Source: Mastigamoeba balamuthi (Eukaryota > Evosea > Mastigamoebida > Mastigamoebidae). Taken from it: DNA of 64,000 nucleotides. Of this stretch, positions 37,702 to 47,301 are shown piece by piece. The position numbers and the translations under genes are program-made. Positions within the stretch are counted from its first letter, which is position 1. Each line of letters opens with the position of its first letter. The stretch spans positions 1 to 64,000 of the forward strand of contig CACRSC010000080.1 of assembly GCA_902651635.1 (NCBI GenBank). The letters are read 5' to 3'. The notes under the pieces were generated by a model, which was not told the origin of the DNA, searched no databases, and was given only the letters and a program-made list of their open reading frames with translations.

Positions 37702-37754
37702 GATAAAATATCCCACTGGCTGGTTTTAAAATCTCCCACCAGCTATCAGCTAAG
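37702..37754 (-). repeat. Right terminal inverted repeat of the piggyBac-like element
   Basis: Inverse partner of 35491..35540. Confidence 0.7.
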
Positions 37755-38027
37755 CTTATATAAGGAGAAATCACTCACTCTAGACAAGAAAGGTAAGGGA
37801 AATGAAGGCAACATCTCTGTGCTTAGCGGGCTGGGTTGAAACTGTAGCAATGAGCCACTGCAGACCACCCTCTTAAGTAAGGCAACCAAGCATTACACAG
37901 CATTCCCCTACTTTGCAAGGAAGGGCAACAGAAGACAACCGTGCAAGAAAGTGAGGAGATGAGCAACACAACAACGTGATGAAAGAAGGAAGGAGAAGGG
38001 CCATCCATCCAGTGCTAATGCACTAAC

Positions 38028-38847
38028 CAGGGATGCCAAACAGGTCCAGGATCCAGATCTTAACATCGACCCCCACAGGCCTGCCCAGGTTTCTGAGCTC
38101 ACTGGCAACTTGGCTCCAGAGGTACTTGGGCAGCTGCACAGGCTCGTTCTCAGTGACGAAGAGCCATGTCACTTGGCGGTTTCCCTTCTTGCTTTTGGAG
38201 ATAACGAGCCTGCAGATGCCATGTGTGCAGTGAAGCCTCTTCTCCAACACATCGAGCATGCAGTGCATGTGTGCCAATGCGATCAGTCCCCTGCGTGGCA
38301 TGAACACACACTTGAGGTACAGCGGCATGAAGTCGGCCAGTCTTCCTTGCATGACAGTCATGTCCTGCCTGGGTGCAGACAAACGGTTACAGTTCGAGAT
38401 TCGACAATGAATGTGCATTCATGAACCCCTGGGGGCCATCGAGATTACACATTCATGCTCTTAAGAAAGAGTAGGAGGACATGAGCATACCATGCCACAG
38501 ATCCGATGGTATGCCTTATCTTCCGAAAACACCCTCTGGTTGAACTGCCTGGAGAAGAGCTCGGAGGCGGACTTGTGCTCCAGTGCGCTCTCCTTGTAGC
38601 CCTCACCCGCTAGCAGCATGGCATTCATCTCATTGCTCTCCACGTGCCAGTGCTTTGCAAGGGGCTGTAGCAGCAGGCTCGGCAGCAAGAGCATGGTCAT
38701 ACCGTGCTCGACCCTCACGGGGCTTTTAGTGTTGTGACTTGAGAGAGTAACAGCTGATTCGTAGAGCCAGCCAGGGCCGACCCTGATGAGGAACAGACAC
38801 TCGGCCCAGATCTTTCGCAGTTGGAAATCTTGCTGGCTCTGCGTCAT
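38028..38847 (-). pseudogene. Truncated paralogue of the U-box gene at 45673, U-box exon missing
   Basis: Two exons match the intact paralogue. Exon 1 ends with KESALEHKSASELFSRQFNQ and EDKAYHRICGM (paralogue KESELRHRAPTARFAQQFQQ, ESSAYRRARDM); donor GTATGC. After an intron ending GGCAG, exon 2 gives DMTVMQGRLADFMPLYLK, TWLFVTENEPVQLPKYLWSQ and ILDLFGIPG, in step with TWLFVAEDEPVELPASIWAS and ILDLFGIPS. A donor GTTAGT follows at 38027, and the intron start is still recognisable, but no exon encoding the U-box (CPITLL...GQIYQRDAIEEWL in the paralogue) appears before the piggyBac end at 37754. The N-terminal 60 residues are unlike the paralogue. It may be a pseudogene or a gene now lacking its ligase domain. 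Confidence 0.6.
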
Positions 38848-39126
38848 CGAACCGCTCGGATCTCGTCGACCAGGCTCTTCTCATTTCTGAATGAATCTGG
38901 GTCGCCCTAGTTCTTGGAGGTATTCAGAAATGCTACAAGTTCGTCGGGCTTCACCTCGTACCCTGTTTCTACCTACAACCTATCTCATAGCCCTTATGCA
39001 TCAATGCGGAAGCCAGGGGAGGTCACGACTGTGATATTATGACACAGATAATGGTCCTCTGGAAATGCACCAGTCCACTTGAGCGCAAAACAACTCTTAT
39101 TCTGTTTTTGTCCGATGTTGCTTTTT

Positions 39127-40185
39127 TTACTTACTGCAATTCGAATGTACCATTCGTTCGAGAACGTGGACTCTCTGCAGCTGCTGGCTCTGGAGGATCA
39201 TCAATAGCAGAAGCTGCTCTCTTATCTCCTCGTTTCTGTCTGTTTCGCACGATCCCGTACCCGGCTCTGTAGAGGAATCACAGAACGAGTCGACAAAGCG
39301 AGACAGTTTTCTGGGGTGCTCTGCAGACCGGATGGGATCGAGCCCAGAGCTCGACGCCTGAGCCCTGTCTGCGCACCCGAATGCACTACTGATTTCCCAG
39401 TACTCGCTACAGTCGGTCCAGGTAATGGAGGGGGCTACGCGAGGGTCGCGGGCCTTCTTGATGTACTTCGACCGGGAGACCAATGAAATCGGTGCAGAGA
39501 TCGCCTCTGCCAGGGGGCCCAGTGAACTCCGGAACGTCACAGCCACGACAACGCGACCTCCTGCGTGAAGGCGGGTCGAATTGCAGTTGCTGCTTATCGA
39601 ATTTATGGTATCAAGGTCAGTTGGCCGCATCACATTGGTGAAGACAATGTCGAAACCGTACGAGACGCATCGGTTGAATAGGAATATGCGGGATCGACCG
39701 CCGCTGTCGGTGGCTGACTCCTCGTGGCATGTGCCTTTGATTGTAATGAGCTTCTGGGGGCGGGCACCGCTGCATCGCAAGCAGGGCCCGAGATCTGCGA
39801 TGGCCAAGGGGAAAACAACACAATGCCGTTATGAGACAATCAAATTTGAGGCGCGAGGGAGGTGTTCACCGGCTCCATGCTCATTACCCTCGAGGCGCAC
39901 GGACGCTTGTGTGCAGGCAGCCCGGATGGAATCGTCGTCCAGGCTGTTGTCCCTCATCCACTGGGCGTCGCACACGACCCTCACCTGAACAGCGCCGGAG
40001 ATGAATAACGGGCCTGGCACTCACTTGGGGCAACGGGGCAGTGGGACACTAGCTCTCTGGGTGGGAGGAGGCGAGGGACCAAGTGGGTGGGTAAATAGGC
40101 CTGGGCGAACAGAGAAGTGGGAGTAGCGAGCGATGCGGCTCGTGGAGACGATGAGGGCCACAGGGTCGCCTGTGCTGCCTGCCAT
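39127..40185 (-). CDS. Family X protein, copy 3
   Basis: Same architecture as the genes at 15713 and 17603. Start exon from 40185: MAGSTGDPVALIVSTSRIAR and YSHFS, donor GTTCGC as in copy 1. Next exon after a TTCAG acceptor: VRVVCDAQWMRDNSLDDDSI with ASVRLEGNE, donor GTGAAC. Then DLGPCLRCSGARPQKLITIK, RIFLFNRCVSYGFDIVFTN and CNSTRLHAGGRVVVAVTF with ISAPISLVSRSKYIKKARD. The final 110 residues are unique apart from a closing helix (EEIREQLLLLMILQSQQLQR) comparable with copy 2. The aligned Cys pair of LGPCLRC, the Cys of FNRC and the Cys of CNSTRL are kept in all copies. Function unknown; unlike copies 1 and 2 it stands alone in the repeat-rich region. Confidence 0.65.
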
Positions 40186-42359
40186 GCGCGCTCTGTTGTA
40201 GAGGAGCTCTCGGAAACACGCACTAGACACGCACAGGCCGTGGAACGTTGTGCAGATGTAGTGTGTTGCAATAATCTGACTTTTTCCCGGAACAAGGGAA
40301 GCGCAGCCACTGTGAATTCCGACAGAACACCCACGGAAACGCAATGCCTCGTACGCCAGAGTCAGTAGCTCGAACCAACTCGACAACGCCCCTGCTCTGC
40401 CTAGGGTGAAGTTCCCTAAAGGTGGAAGGAGCCTGACTCACATGACATTGAAGCCACCGCTTCACCATCTCTGGAAATAATTGTGAACACCGTGAATAGG
40501 AAGGGAGGGCCACCGGGCTTAGGGGATTTCACCCTACTTGCGGTGAGGCCGAAAGGTGAATGGGGCAGGAGGCCACAATGGGGACCGTTGTAATACAGTG
40601 GTTCCATCAAGGGGTCTTCGATGGCCGAGTCCTCATGTCTCACGTGACGCCAACTCATCCTGGGTGCCGCATTCTCCCTCTTCTATCGGATCAGTTTCCC
40701 CAATCATAGTTTTGCGCCTCGAAAGTCCTTTTGCAACGAGGGGCGAAAGAGCACAGAAAAGCTGGTGATGAGGAATCTTCAGGAAAAGGTGGTGGGCCGG
40801 TCGAGGTGTCTCGGAGCAGGGACGTTGAAGATTTGCGAATCAAGTACGCCTGAGTGGGGCGAGCGCCATCCCGCGGATCCTCAGAGCGCACAGGGTGCGC
40901 GGGTGTGTGTATGAGAGAGCAAACCCCACCAAATTCTGAGTTGGAGACGGGACGTTCTCCGTTGGGGTCTGAGAGTTAGAGCTCATCCAGGAGTGGCTCT
41001 TTCTCTGCTGCTTGCAGGCGACGCCTGGGCCATCAGACCGACAGTGCCCGCTGACTGCAACGCAAACACGTGTGCGTTGGAGTCAGCTTGAGGTCGCCGC
41101 TGCTCGTCTGAGGTGCTAAGAACGAAAATTGAACCCCGGGGTAATTTCAAGCAGAAGCCTCAGAAGCGTCCGCTGTATGCAGGAGCGGTGCTGGCGGGAG
41201 GAGTTGACCCTCTGATCTCAAAGACTTACGCATCTCTCTGCTGCAAGAGCTGCCATCTGTCAGTGCCGTTCGAGCTCCCAGCTCAAGCATCTGTGCTTGA
41301 GGACTCTGGCATTCTCCTGGTAAACAGGAAAACGCGACTCCCACGCCGATGAGGGAACAGCGCCAACAGGCAACAAATCATGCATTTTCTCGGCCTACAG
41401 AATGAAATTCACCGGGCGACAAAAGTCCGTAAGGGAGAGTCCACTTTGGCCGGAACGCGAGCATCCCCCCGCATTCCGCCCCTGTGAATAGCCACCGCGT
41501 TGAGCTGTAGCCTCGAGTTAATGCTGGCCTCTCGAAGGCTTTGAGTTAATGCGGACGCTGCCTGGAGGCTGTGGAAAGGGAGTCCGCTGACACAAGCAAG
41601 TGCGAGAACTCTGCCGAACCCTGTCTGCACTCAGGCTCTGGTTGGTGGACTTCTGCGCCACTGCGAGCCCAGGATAGCGCGGTAACGGGTCGCCCTCGTG
41701 GCCCTTTTGGCCTCTTCTCAGAACGTAGCTCGCAAATTCAATTTCTCTGTTCTGTTCGTCCCATCGCTGCTCAGCCCTCTGTAACTCTGGACGGCTGTAT
41801 GTACCCTTGTGCGGAGGCTTCCGGCGCAGAGCGTGAAGGAGAGAATGCAAACGGCCCTCGTTGGACATTCTCTCCTCAGTTCGTCAGGATGAGGGCCTCG
41901 CCACGTGGTCCGTGTCCCTGCAGAGGAGCGACTGCAAATATCAGGAGCCCTGAGCGACCACTTATCGTGTTGATCCCTCGTGTGAGGTGTTCGTACACTT
42001 GTCACCCGAGCTCACGACCGAGAGGATTTCACGGCATCATCCATAGCTGTGGGGTTCAGCCATCTCCAAGGAACTGGAGAATCAAGCTTGACGATTTGCA
42101 ATTGGTCGGCACTGCTGCAGGGGTACTCGTTCATGTCGCTCCTGAGGTTCGTTGTCCGGGATTTACTTCAGGCGGTGACTGTGCAATAAGATATGCCTGA
42201 GGTGCAGATTGTTCGACTGCTGGCAACAACCCGTGACGGCTCAAGCTAAATGCGGACAGGCACTCCCCACAAATTACGTCACAGCAGTGAACGACTTCGC
42301 CCCCTGAGTCACCGGTATTACATAACTCACAGGCCTACAGTCTACAGATCACCCAGAAG
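40186..42359. other. Gene-poor stretch of 2.2 kb
   Basis: Several open frames of 60 to 209 codons occur on both strands, the longest on plus at 41571..42200. None shows family motifs, convincing splice partners or biased composition, so I call no gene. Confidence 0.45.
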
Positions 42360-43226
42360 ATGACCTACGGAGTTACGGGAGCCGGCGGCCACCTGGGGAA
42401 GCTCACCGTCCAGCACCTCATCAAGCATGGCGTGGCTCCCGTAGACGTGGTCGCGTTCGTCCGCAACCCCTCCAAGGTCTCGGACCTCGCGGGCCTGGGC
42501 GTAACCGTCGCCACCCTCGACTACACGGCGCCAGTTGCCGACCTGACGCGCACGATCCGTGAGTCGGGCGTCACACGCCTGATGCTCGTGTCGTCTTCGG
42601 ATGCGTGGAACGACCGCAAAGGCCAGCACAGGGCCGTCATCGCCGCGTCCAAGTCGGCCAGAGTGGAGTTCCTGGCGTACTCGAGCGTCCTCAAGGCCAC
42701 GGAGACCGCTGCCCCGCTGGCCAGCGACCACAGGGACACCGAGCAAGCGCTCAGGGACAGCGGCCTCGATTTCTGCATCCTGCGCAACGGGTCATACACG
42801 GAGAACTTCATCGGAGAAGCTGTGGGTACGGGCGCTGTGACCTCGTGCGCTGCGGTGCCCTCGCTCACCCCCGCGGCCCGTACGGACCTGGCTGAGGCCG
42901 CGGCCATCGTGCTGATTAAGGGCCCGGAAGTGTACGGTGGTGCCTTTCTCGAGCTGGCGGGCGACGAGGAGGTGACGCTGCCCCAGATCGCCGAGGCCGT
43001 GGGCAAGAAGCTCGGTCAGGCGGTGCCATTCCGCAAGGTGACGCCCGCCGAGGCCCGTGCGTGGCTGTCCAAGGGACTGCCGGCACCGCTGCCGTACATT
43101 CTGGCTGGGAGCGACGAGGCACTGGGCAGGGGTGAGCTGACGGACAAGTCCGAGACACTCCGTAAGATTCTTGGGCGCCCTACCACGACTCTCATCCAGG
43201 CAGTTGACACCTTCATCGCCAAGTGA
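42360..43226 (+). CDS. NmrA-type NAD(P)-dependent oxidoreductase (quinone oxidoreductase 2-like)
   Basis: Atypical short-chain dehydrogenase of the NmrA/QorB group, 288 residues, one uninterrupted exon. The dinucleotide-binding motif GVTGAGGHLGKLTV (GxxGxxG) is at the N-terminus, then VVAFVRNPSKVSDLAGLGVT, LMLVSSSDAWNDRKGQHRAV, LDFCILRNGSYTENF and YGGAFLELAGDEEVTLPQIA. These follow bacterial QorB and related enzymes strand by strand, and the C-terminal region (GRELTDKSETL-like, here GRGELTDKSETLRKILGRPT) is the usual end. Such enzymes reduce quinones with NADPH in the cytosol. It lacks introns among intron-rich genes and lies in the accessory stretch, which together suggest gain from a bacterium. 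No targeting peptide is seen. Confidence 0.87.
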   Translation: MTYGVTGAGGHLGKLTVQHLIKHGVAPVDVVAFVRNPSKVSDLAGLGVTVATLDYTAPVADLTRTIRESGVTRLMLVSSSDAWNDRKGQHRAVIAASKSARVEFLAYSSVLKATETAAPLASDHRDTEQALRDSGLDFCILRNGSYTENFIGEAVGTGAVTSCAAVPSLTPAARTDLAEAAAIVLIKGPEVYGGAFLELAGDEEVTLPQIAEAVGKKLGQAVPFRKVTPAEARAWLSKGLPAPLPYILAGSDEALGRGELTDKSETLRKILGRPTTTLIQAVDTFIAK

Positions 43227-43700
43227 GAGCTGACCCACACGAGATCAAAGGTACCACACGTACATGAAGACCGGTCAAAACGAACATGGAAGGATCAAAA
43301 TGTGGCCGAAATTCCTTTCATTCTGCTTCGAAGATGTTCATTGATTATCCCTAACCCCCTTGCACAACTGGCCATGACCGGATCAAGTAGCGCACTGCAC
43401 AACGTCCGTGCAAAGGTCTGTTTCACTGATATCTAGAAGCCAATTTTCAATTCCCAACCAGTTGAACATGATTCTGATGGTGTTGTTTTTAATCACATTG
43501 AACATGCAGTGTAATTTGAGAGTATGAACTATGTCTGTCTGCCCGAGTGGTTGGGAGTTGTGATCATCTGGGGTCTTACATTAATTAGAGAGGGCTCCTA
43601 GTGTTGACCTGTGGTCCAGGGGTGCAGTGGGTGGGTGGGTGAATAGATGGCTGAAGAACATCGTGTTGTGCACTGTACTTTCCTTCTGTCTTCTGCTGAT
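43227..43700. other. Intergenic, AT-richer flank of the second transposon
   Basis: 474 bases with visibly lower GC than the oxidoreductase gene next to it. No gene or clear repeat. Confidence 0.4.
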
Positions 43701-43737
43701 TCTATACCACCCCTTCTATACCACCCTAAAAATAGCT
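43701..43737 (+). repeat. Left terminal inverted repeat of the short element
   Basis: Inverse partner of 44453..44488; contains two tandem TCTATACCACCC units. Confidence 0.8.
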
Positions 43738-43782
43738 GATTCTCACATTTCTCCAGTCATTCTTTGTGCAACCCCACGGGGA

Positions 43783-44453
43783 TGGAGCACATAAATGACA
43801 AGGCGGAGCAGGCAGAGAAGGACTGCCTGGTCAAGAAGAAGCGCCCCCAGGAGGATCCCACCAACACAGAGTTCATGATTCTCGAGAAGGTGCCCAAAAA
43901 GTTCCACCTCAAAGTCGGCAGTCAAGCCAATGCCAGCACAACTCCAGTGGGTTGTCTGCAACATTTGACACTGCTTCAGCTCTTCCTGGCCCTGTTCACC
44001 AAGAAGCTCATGTCTGCTGTGCAGCAGGTGTGCAGTTTTGTGGCCCCCACCAAGACCATCTTCAAGGTGTTAGTGCTCAAGATGGCCCTCCAGTTCTCGT
44101 TGTCTGGCCCCGTTTGTGGAAAGAGCCATTTCCCTCTGCAGTACAACTTCAACATGTTGAAAGACCAGTGGCAGATCGATCTAGAAGACATCATGCAATT
44201 CAACCACTGGGCTCAGATCATGTCCAACTTCTACTTCATACCAGAGTTCATTCATGGGCCACTCTTAGCAGCCTGGTTTGCCTTTGTGGTGTTGGAAGAG
44301 ATGCTGACAATCAATGAGAAGCTCAAGCAGTTTACTGATCAGCATTCTTCAAGCCTTTGTCTTCTGGACTCCAACTTCTTCCCTCTGGCAATGAAGGAGC
44401 TCGCCAGGGAGCTGTACTCATGGGCCAAACAAGGATTCTCTATATTCCTGTGA
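43783..44453 (+). CDS. Transposon ORF, possibly the N-terminal part of a piggyBac transposase
   Basis: About 223 residues from the ATG at 43783. The region LLQLFLALFTKKLMSAVQQV, then KMALQFSLSGPVCGKSHFPL and EDIMQFNHWAQIMSNFYFIP resembles the N-terminal segment of piggyBac-type transposases (FF...I...TN..., then GIL...MG, then a ...RF..I...L.F helix). The DDE core itself is absent. The start is basic and hydrophilic (KAEQAEKDCLVKKKRPQED). The ORF ends with GFSIFL at the edge of the right inverted repeat. It may be an internally shortened element that depends on a transposase elsewhere, or an ORF with its own role. Family placement is tentative. Confidence 0.5.
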
Positions 44454-44488
44454 GCTATTTTGGGGTGGTATAGAAGGGGTGGTATAGA
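44453..44488 (-). repeat. Right terminal inverted repeat of the short element
   Basis: Inverse partner of 43701..43737. Confidence 0.8.
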
Positions 44489-45672
44489 AACAGCTGGGCA
44501 CTTCATTACTGTTTAGTTATGGGTAGGAATTCTCACCAAAAGGGTCAAAATCATTACAAATGATCAATAGCACATGCCCTTCAAAATCAGAAGCTCTTGT
44601 ATGCATTTAAAGCACAATTTCTCAGAATTTTTCAAATCAAGTGATTTGTGATAATGGTGGTATGTGCCAGCGTATGTGCCAGGCTATATGCCAGCAGCAC
44701 AGCTTGGCTGTTGACTATGTCAGTGGTACAGTGTATATGCCAGTGGCACAGTGTATCTGCCAGCATATGTGCTGGCATGGAAAGTGTCAATAGTATTTCA
44801 GTCAATGTCATTCAGACACTGAGGCTGCACAGCTGAGCAAGAGGCACACTGAGACCGCACATTGACATGATAGCACCACACCTGCTTGCTTCACCCCAGG
44901 CATAAGACAGCATTCAGTTGGATGGCCACCATACAAGATGAGGTAGCTGAGAAGATCTGGTTTAGTGCTGATGGGGTGGGGGAGGACAGATGACACACCA
45001 AAGGAGAGGACAAAGCCACAGGCTGGCAATACCTGGCTGCATCAAGAGTGCACACTGCTATGGAGCCCTGTGGCAGAATGCACCTTGAGAGACCGCTGGA
45101 TGCCTTACTCTCTCACCATGTGCCGTTTCATTCATCCACACCGTGTGCTTCATGTTATGCCCCTGTAGGTGTCCTGACTCTGTGCCACACACAGTAGTAG
45201 CCATTCAACATTGTTGCTTTCATACTCACTGAATGCCACCACTGACCTGCCGCAGTGGTCTCAGTTTTGGATCACAATTGGCATGGTTCAGATGAGAATG
45301 ATGAACAGTTCCTGATCCTTTCTTGCCAACTGCATCTGTAACTGCAGGATAATGCACATTGTAATAAGCTTGGACCATGCACCAGAATCCAAGACTGCAG
45401 TGACAATGATACAACTGATTGCTGCTTGCTGAGCAAAGGCAATAACAGTTCTATGGTTCACCTGTTCTTCTTGACGAAAAATGCACTGTAGGCGGCCCAT
45501 TCTTGGCAGCGCCCAGTTGGTGTCTGCTGAAGACTTATTTATTTGAGTTCTGAGTCAGGATATTCTGATGGGATGGGCACACGAATGAATACATGTCCAA
45601 AGCTCGGATCTCGCTGTTAAACAGCTCGGGTTGCCAATATGGTTGGAATCCAAGTGATTTTCGCGTTGAAAA
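44489..45672. other. AT-richer non-coding stretch
   Basis: About 1.2 kb with no supported gene. Apart from the repeat at 44655..44785 it holds only short open frames. Confidence 0.45.
44655..44785. repeat. Imperfect TATGTGCCAG-type tandem repeat with a hairpin
   Basis: Degenerate copies of a roughly 10 to 20 base unit (GTATGTGCCAG, GCTATATGCCAGCA, GTATATGCCAGTGGCACA, GTATCTGCCAGCA) run for about 130 bases. It ends with the palindrome GCCAGCATATGTGCTGGC, able to form a seven-pair hairpin. Confidence 0.6.
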
Positions 45673-46703
45673 TTAGTGGTATGGAACCAGGTCGTGTACC
45701 ACCATGGGTTTGAAGGACCAGGGTGAGTACGGCTTGGTTTTCAGCCATTCCTCAATGGCGTCACGCTGGTATATCTGCCCGTCCGGTGCCCTGACTGCAT
45801 CGACGTTGCCCGTGATCCTGAGCAGCGTTATGGGGCACACGGGGCTGTGCAAGCGAGCGGAGCAGAATAAGTGATGGCCAAAAAGAAAGAGAAACTGGGC
45901 GAGCACGGTCCCCCTCCTGTGCGAAAAGCAGCAGAAAGCCACAAAATGATGAACGAAGGAGGAGGGCCCGCCCGCCCAGTGCCCTGCGCACCAGCTGGGG
46001 ATGCCGAACAGGTCCAGGATCTCGTCCTTGACGTCGTCGCCCACGGCCCTGCCCGGGCTGCTCATCGCTGCAGCCACCGAGGCCCAGATGCTCGCGGGCA
46101 GCTCCACGGGCTCGTCCTCGGCGACGAAGAGCCACGTCGTGCCCCGGCCCTGGCTCCCGCCGCCAAAGACGACGAGCCCGCAGACGCCGCGCCGGCAGCG
46201 GAGCCTCTTGGGCGACACGACGAGCACGCAGCGCCTGCGCGGCGACGCGAGCATCTTCTTGGTGACGACGATGCGCTTGTGGTAGGGCGGCATGCGGTCG
46301 ACCAGCCTCCCCGTCGCGACGGTCATCTTCTGCAGGCGGGCGCGTACGAACAGTCGCCCCTCTCTGTGAGCACAACTCGCACACGAGCCCCCAGAGGCCA
46401 GGGGGGCTGGGGCACGACCACGGAACGCACCATGTCCCGGGCCCTGCGGTACGCTGAGCTCTCCGACCACACCATCTGCTGGAACTGCTGGGCGAAGCGC
46501 GCGGTGGGGGCCCTGTGCCTCAGCTCGCTCTCCTTGCTGTCGTCGCCCGCAGCCACAGTCGCAACCGCCTCGTCGCCCTCCACGCGGCGGCGCTTCGCTG
46601 CGGGCTGCGGCGGGCTCGGCTGCTGCTGCTGCTGCTGCTGCTGCGGGGGCATGCTCGCGGGGCGCTCGACCGCCCCGGGCTCGCTGCTGCTGGGGTTCTG
46701 CAT
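45673..46703 (-). CDS. U-box protein with a conserved novel N-terminal domain
   Basis: Probable E3 ubiquitin ligase. Three exons; introns 46330..46430 (GTGCGT to CTGCAG) and 45845..45991 (GTGCGC to GCACAG) keep the frame. The N-terminus has a glutamine run from eight CAG codons (46620..46645) and a basic patch AAKRRRVEG that could be a nuclear signal. The middle domain (about 180 residues: MTVATGRLVDRMPPYHKRIV, TWLFVAEDEPVELPASIWAS, DEILDLFGIPS) is shared with the truncated gene at 38028 and is otherwise unknown to me. The C-terminal 55 residues form a U-box: CPVCPITLLRITGNVDAVRA then PDGQIYQRDAIEEWLKTKPY and SP, with the usual GxxYxRxAIEEWL core. The stop follows only about ten residues later. 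Confidence 0.78.
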
Positions 46704-47301
46704 TCTATAAATGTTGCGGGGGTGTTGTGGCGTTGATTTCGTATCGTAGCCCCGGTGACGGATGAATCTGCGGCTTGGATCTTCGAAGATCACCCCAGGA
46801 CCACGAGCGGGAGGGGCCGGGCCATGTGTGCTCGGTGCACAACACGGTTGCCGGCAGAGCTTTTTCCTCTGTCGTATGATGCCTCCGCTGCCGCCGGTTG
46901 ACGGGCGGGGAGCGGGAGGGGTGGCATTCGACTGTTCGAACACCAGGACTGTAATCCCTGGAATCAGTCCCAGCTCGGGATTTTCGGTGATCGGAAAGGA
47001 CGACAGAGGGCAGCGGGCGCAAGCAAGAAACGCTCGTGAGACTTCAGCGGGAATGTGGAGCGGACGAGCCGAGGAGCGGTGAAGAAAGAAGACCGCGCGG
47101 CAGTGAAAGACGATGGATTTCGCTGTACAAGAAGCGATTTGTGTCATCTGTGAGTCATGGATACACAGTGTTTGATGTACCTCGCTGTTCTCGAGCGCAC
47201 CAATCGCGAAATCAAAAAATCACACCCACACGCCGCGGGCACACACATCACAACTCGTTGCACCCAGCAATCGCACATCTCTGCACACCCCCCCATCGGC
47301 C
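46704..47301. promoter_or_regulatory. Divergent promoter region, U-box gene / NifU
   Basis: 598 bases between divergent starts. A TTTATAGA stretch sits immediately before the U-box gene ATG (minus strand). No other gene or element recognised. Confidence 0.35.

Larger units (their letters stand above)
35491..37754 (-). mobile_element. piggyBac-like DNA transposon with terminal inverted repeats
   Basis: A 2.26-kb element. Its ends are imperfect inverted repeats of about 50 bases: left GGCCGGTAGGAGATTTTTCG with ACCAGCCGGTGGGAGAG; right, reverse-complemented, TAGCTGGTGGGAGATTTTAA with ACCAGCCAGTGGGATAT. One transposase gene lies between them on the minus strand. I could not find the TTAA target duplication typical of piggyBac, so the exact outer edges are uncertain by a few bases. 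Base composition is lower in GC than the host genes. It sits beside a truncated U-box gene. Confidence 0.75.
43701..44488 (+). mobile_element. Short TIR element carrying a piggyBac N-terminal-like ORF
   Basis: A 788-base unit bounded by near-perfect inverted repeats of about 36 bases. Left (43701..43737) begins TCTATACCACCCCTTCTATA and ends AAAAATAGCT; right (44453..44488) is its reverse complement with one substitution and one base missing. Each end holds the 15-base motif TTCTATACCACCCCT-like twice in tandem. One ORF fills nearly the whole interior and its TGA overlaps the right repeat. The repeats differ from those of the 35.5-kb element. No target duplication identified. Confidence 0.72.

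Noticed and set aside
41571-42200. A 209-codon plus-strand open frame as a gene
   Set aside because: No motif, no helical or strand regularity, no plausible splice partners; it lies in the gene-poor stretch.
45226-45500. Short minus-strand frames (with TAVLDSGAW) as a protease-bearing element fossil
   Set aside because: Too short, no companion domains or terminal repeats nearby; not enough to name any element.
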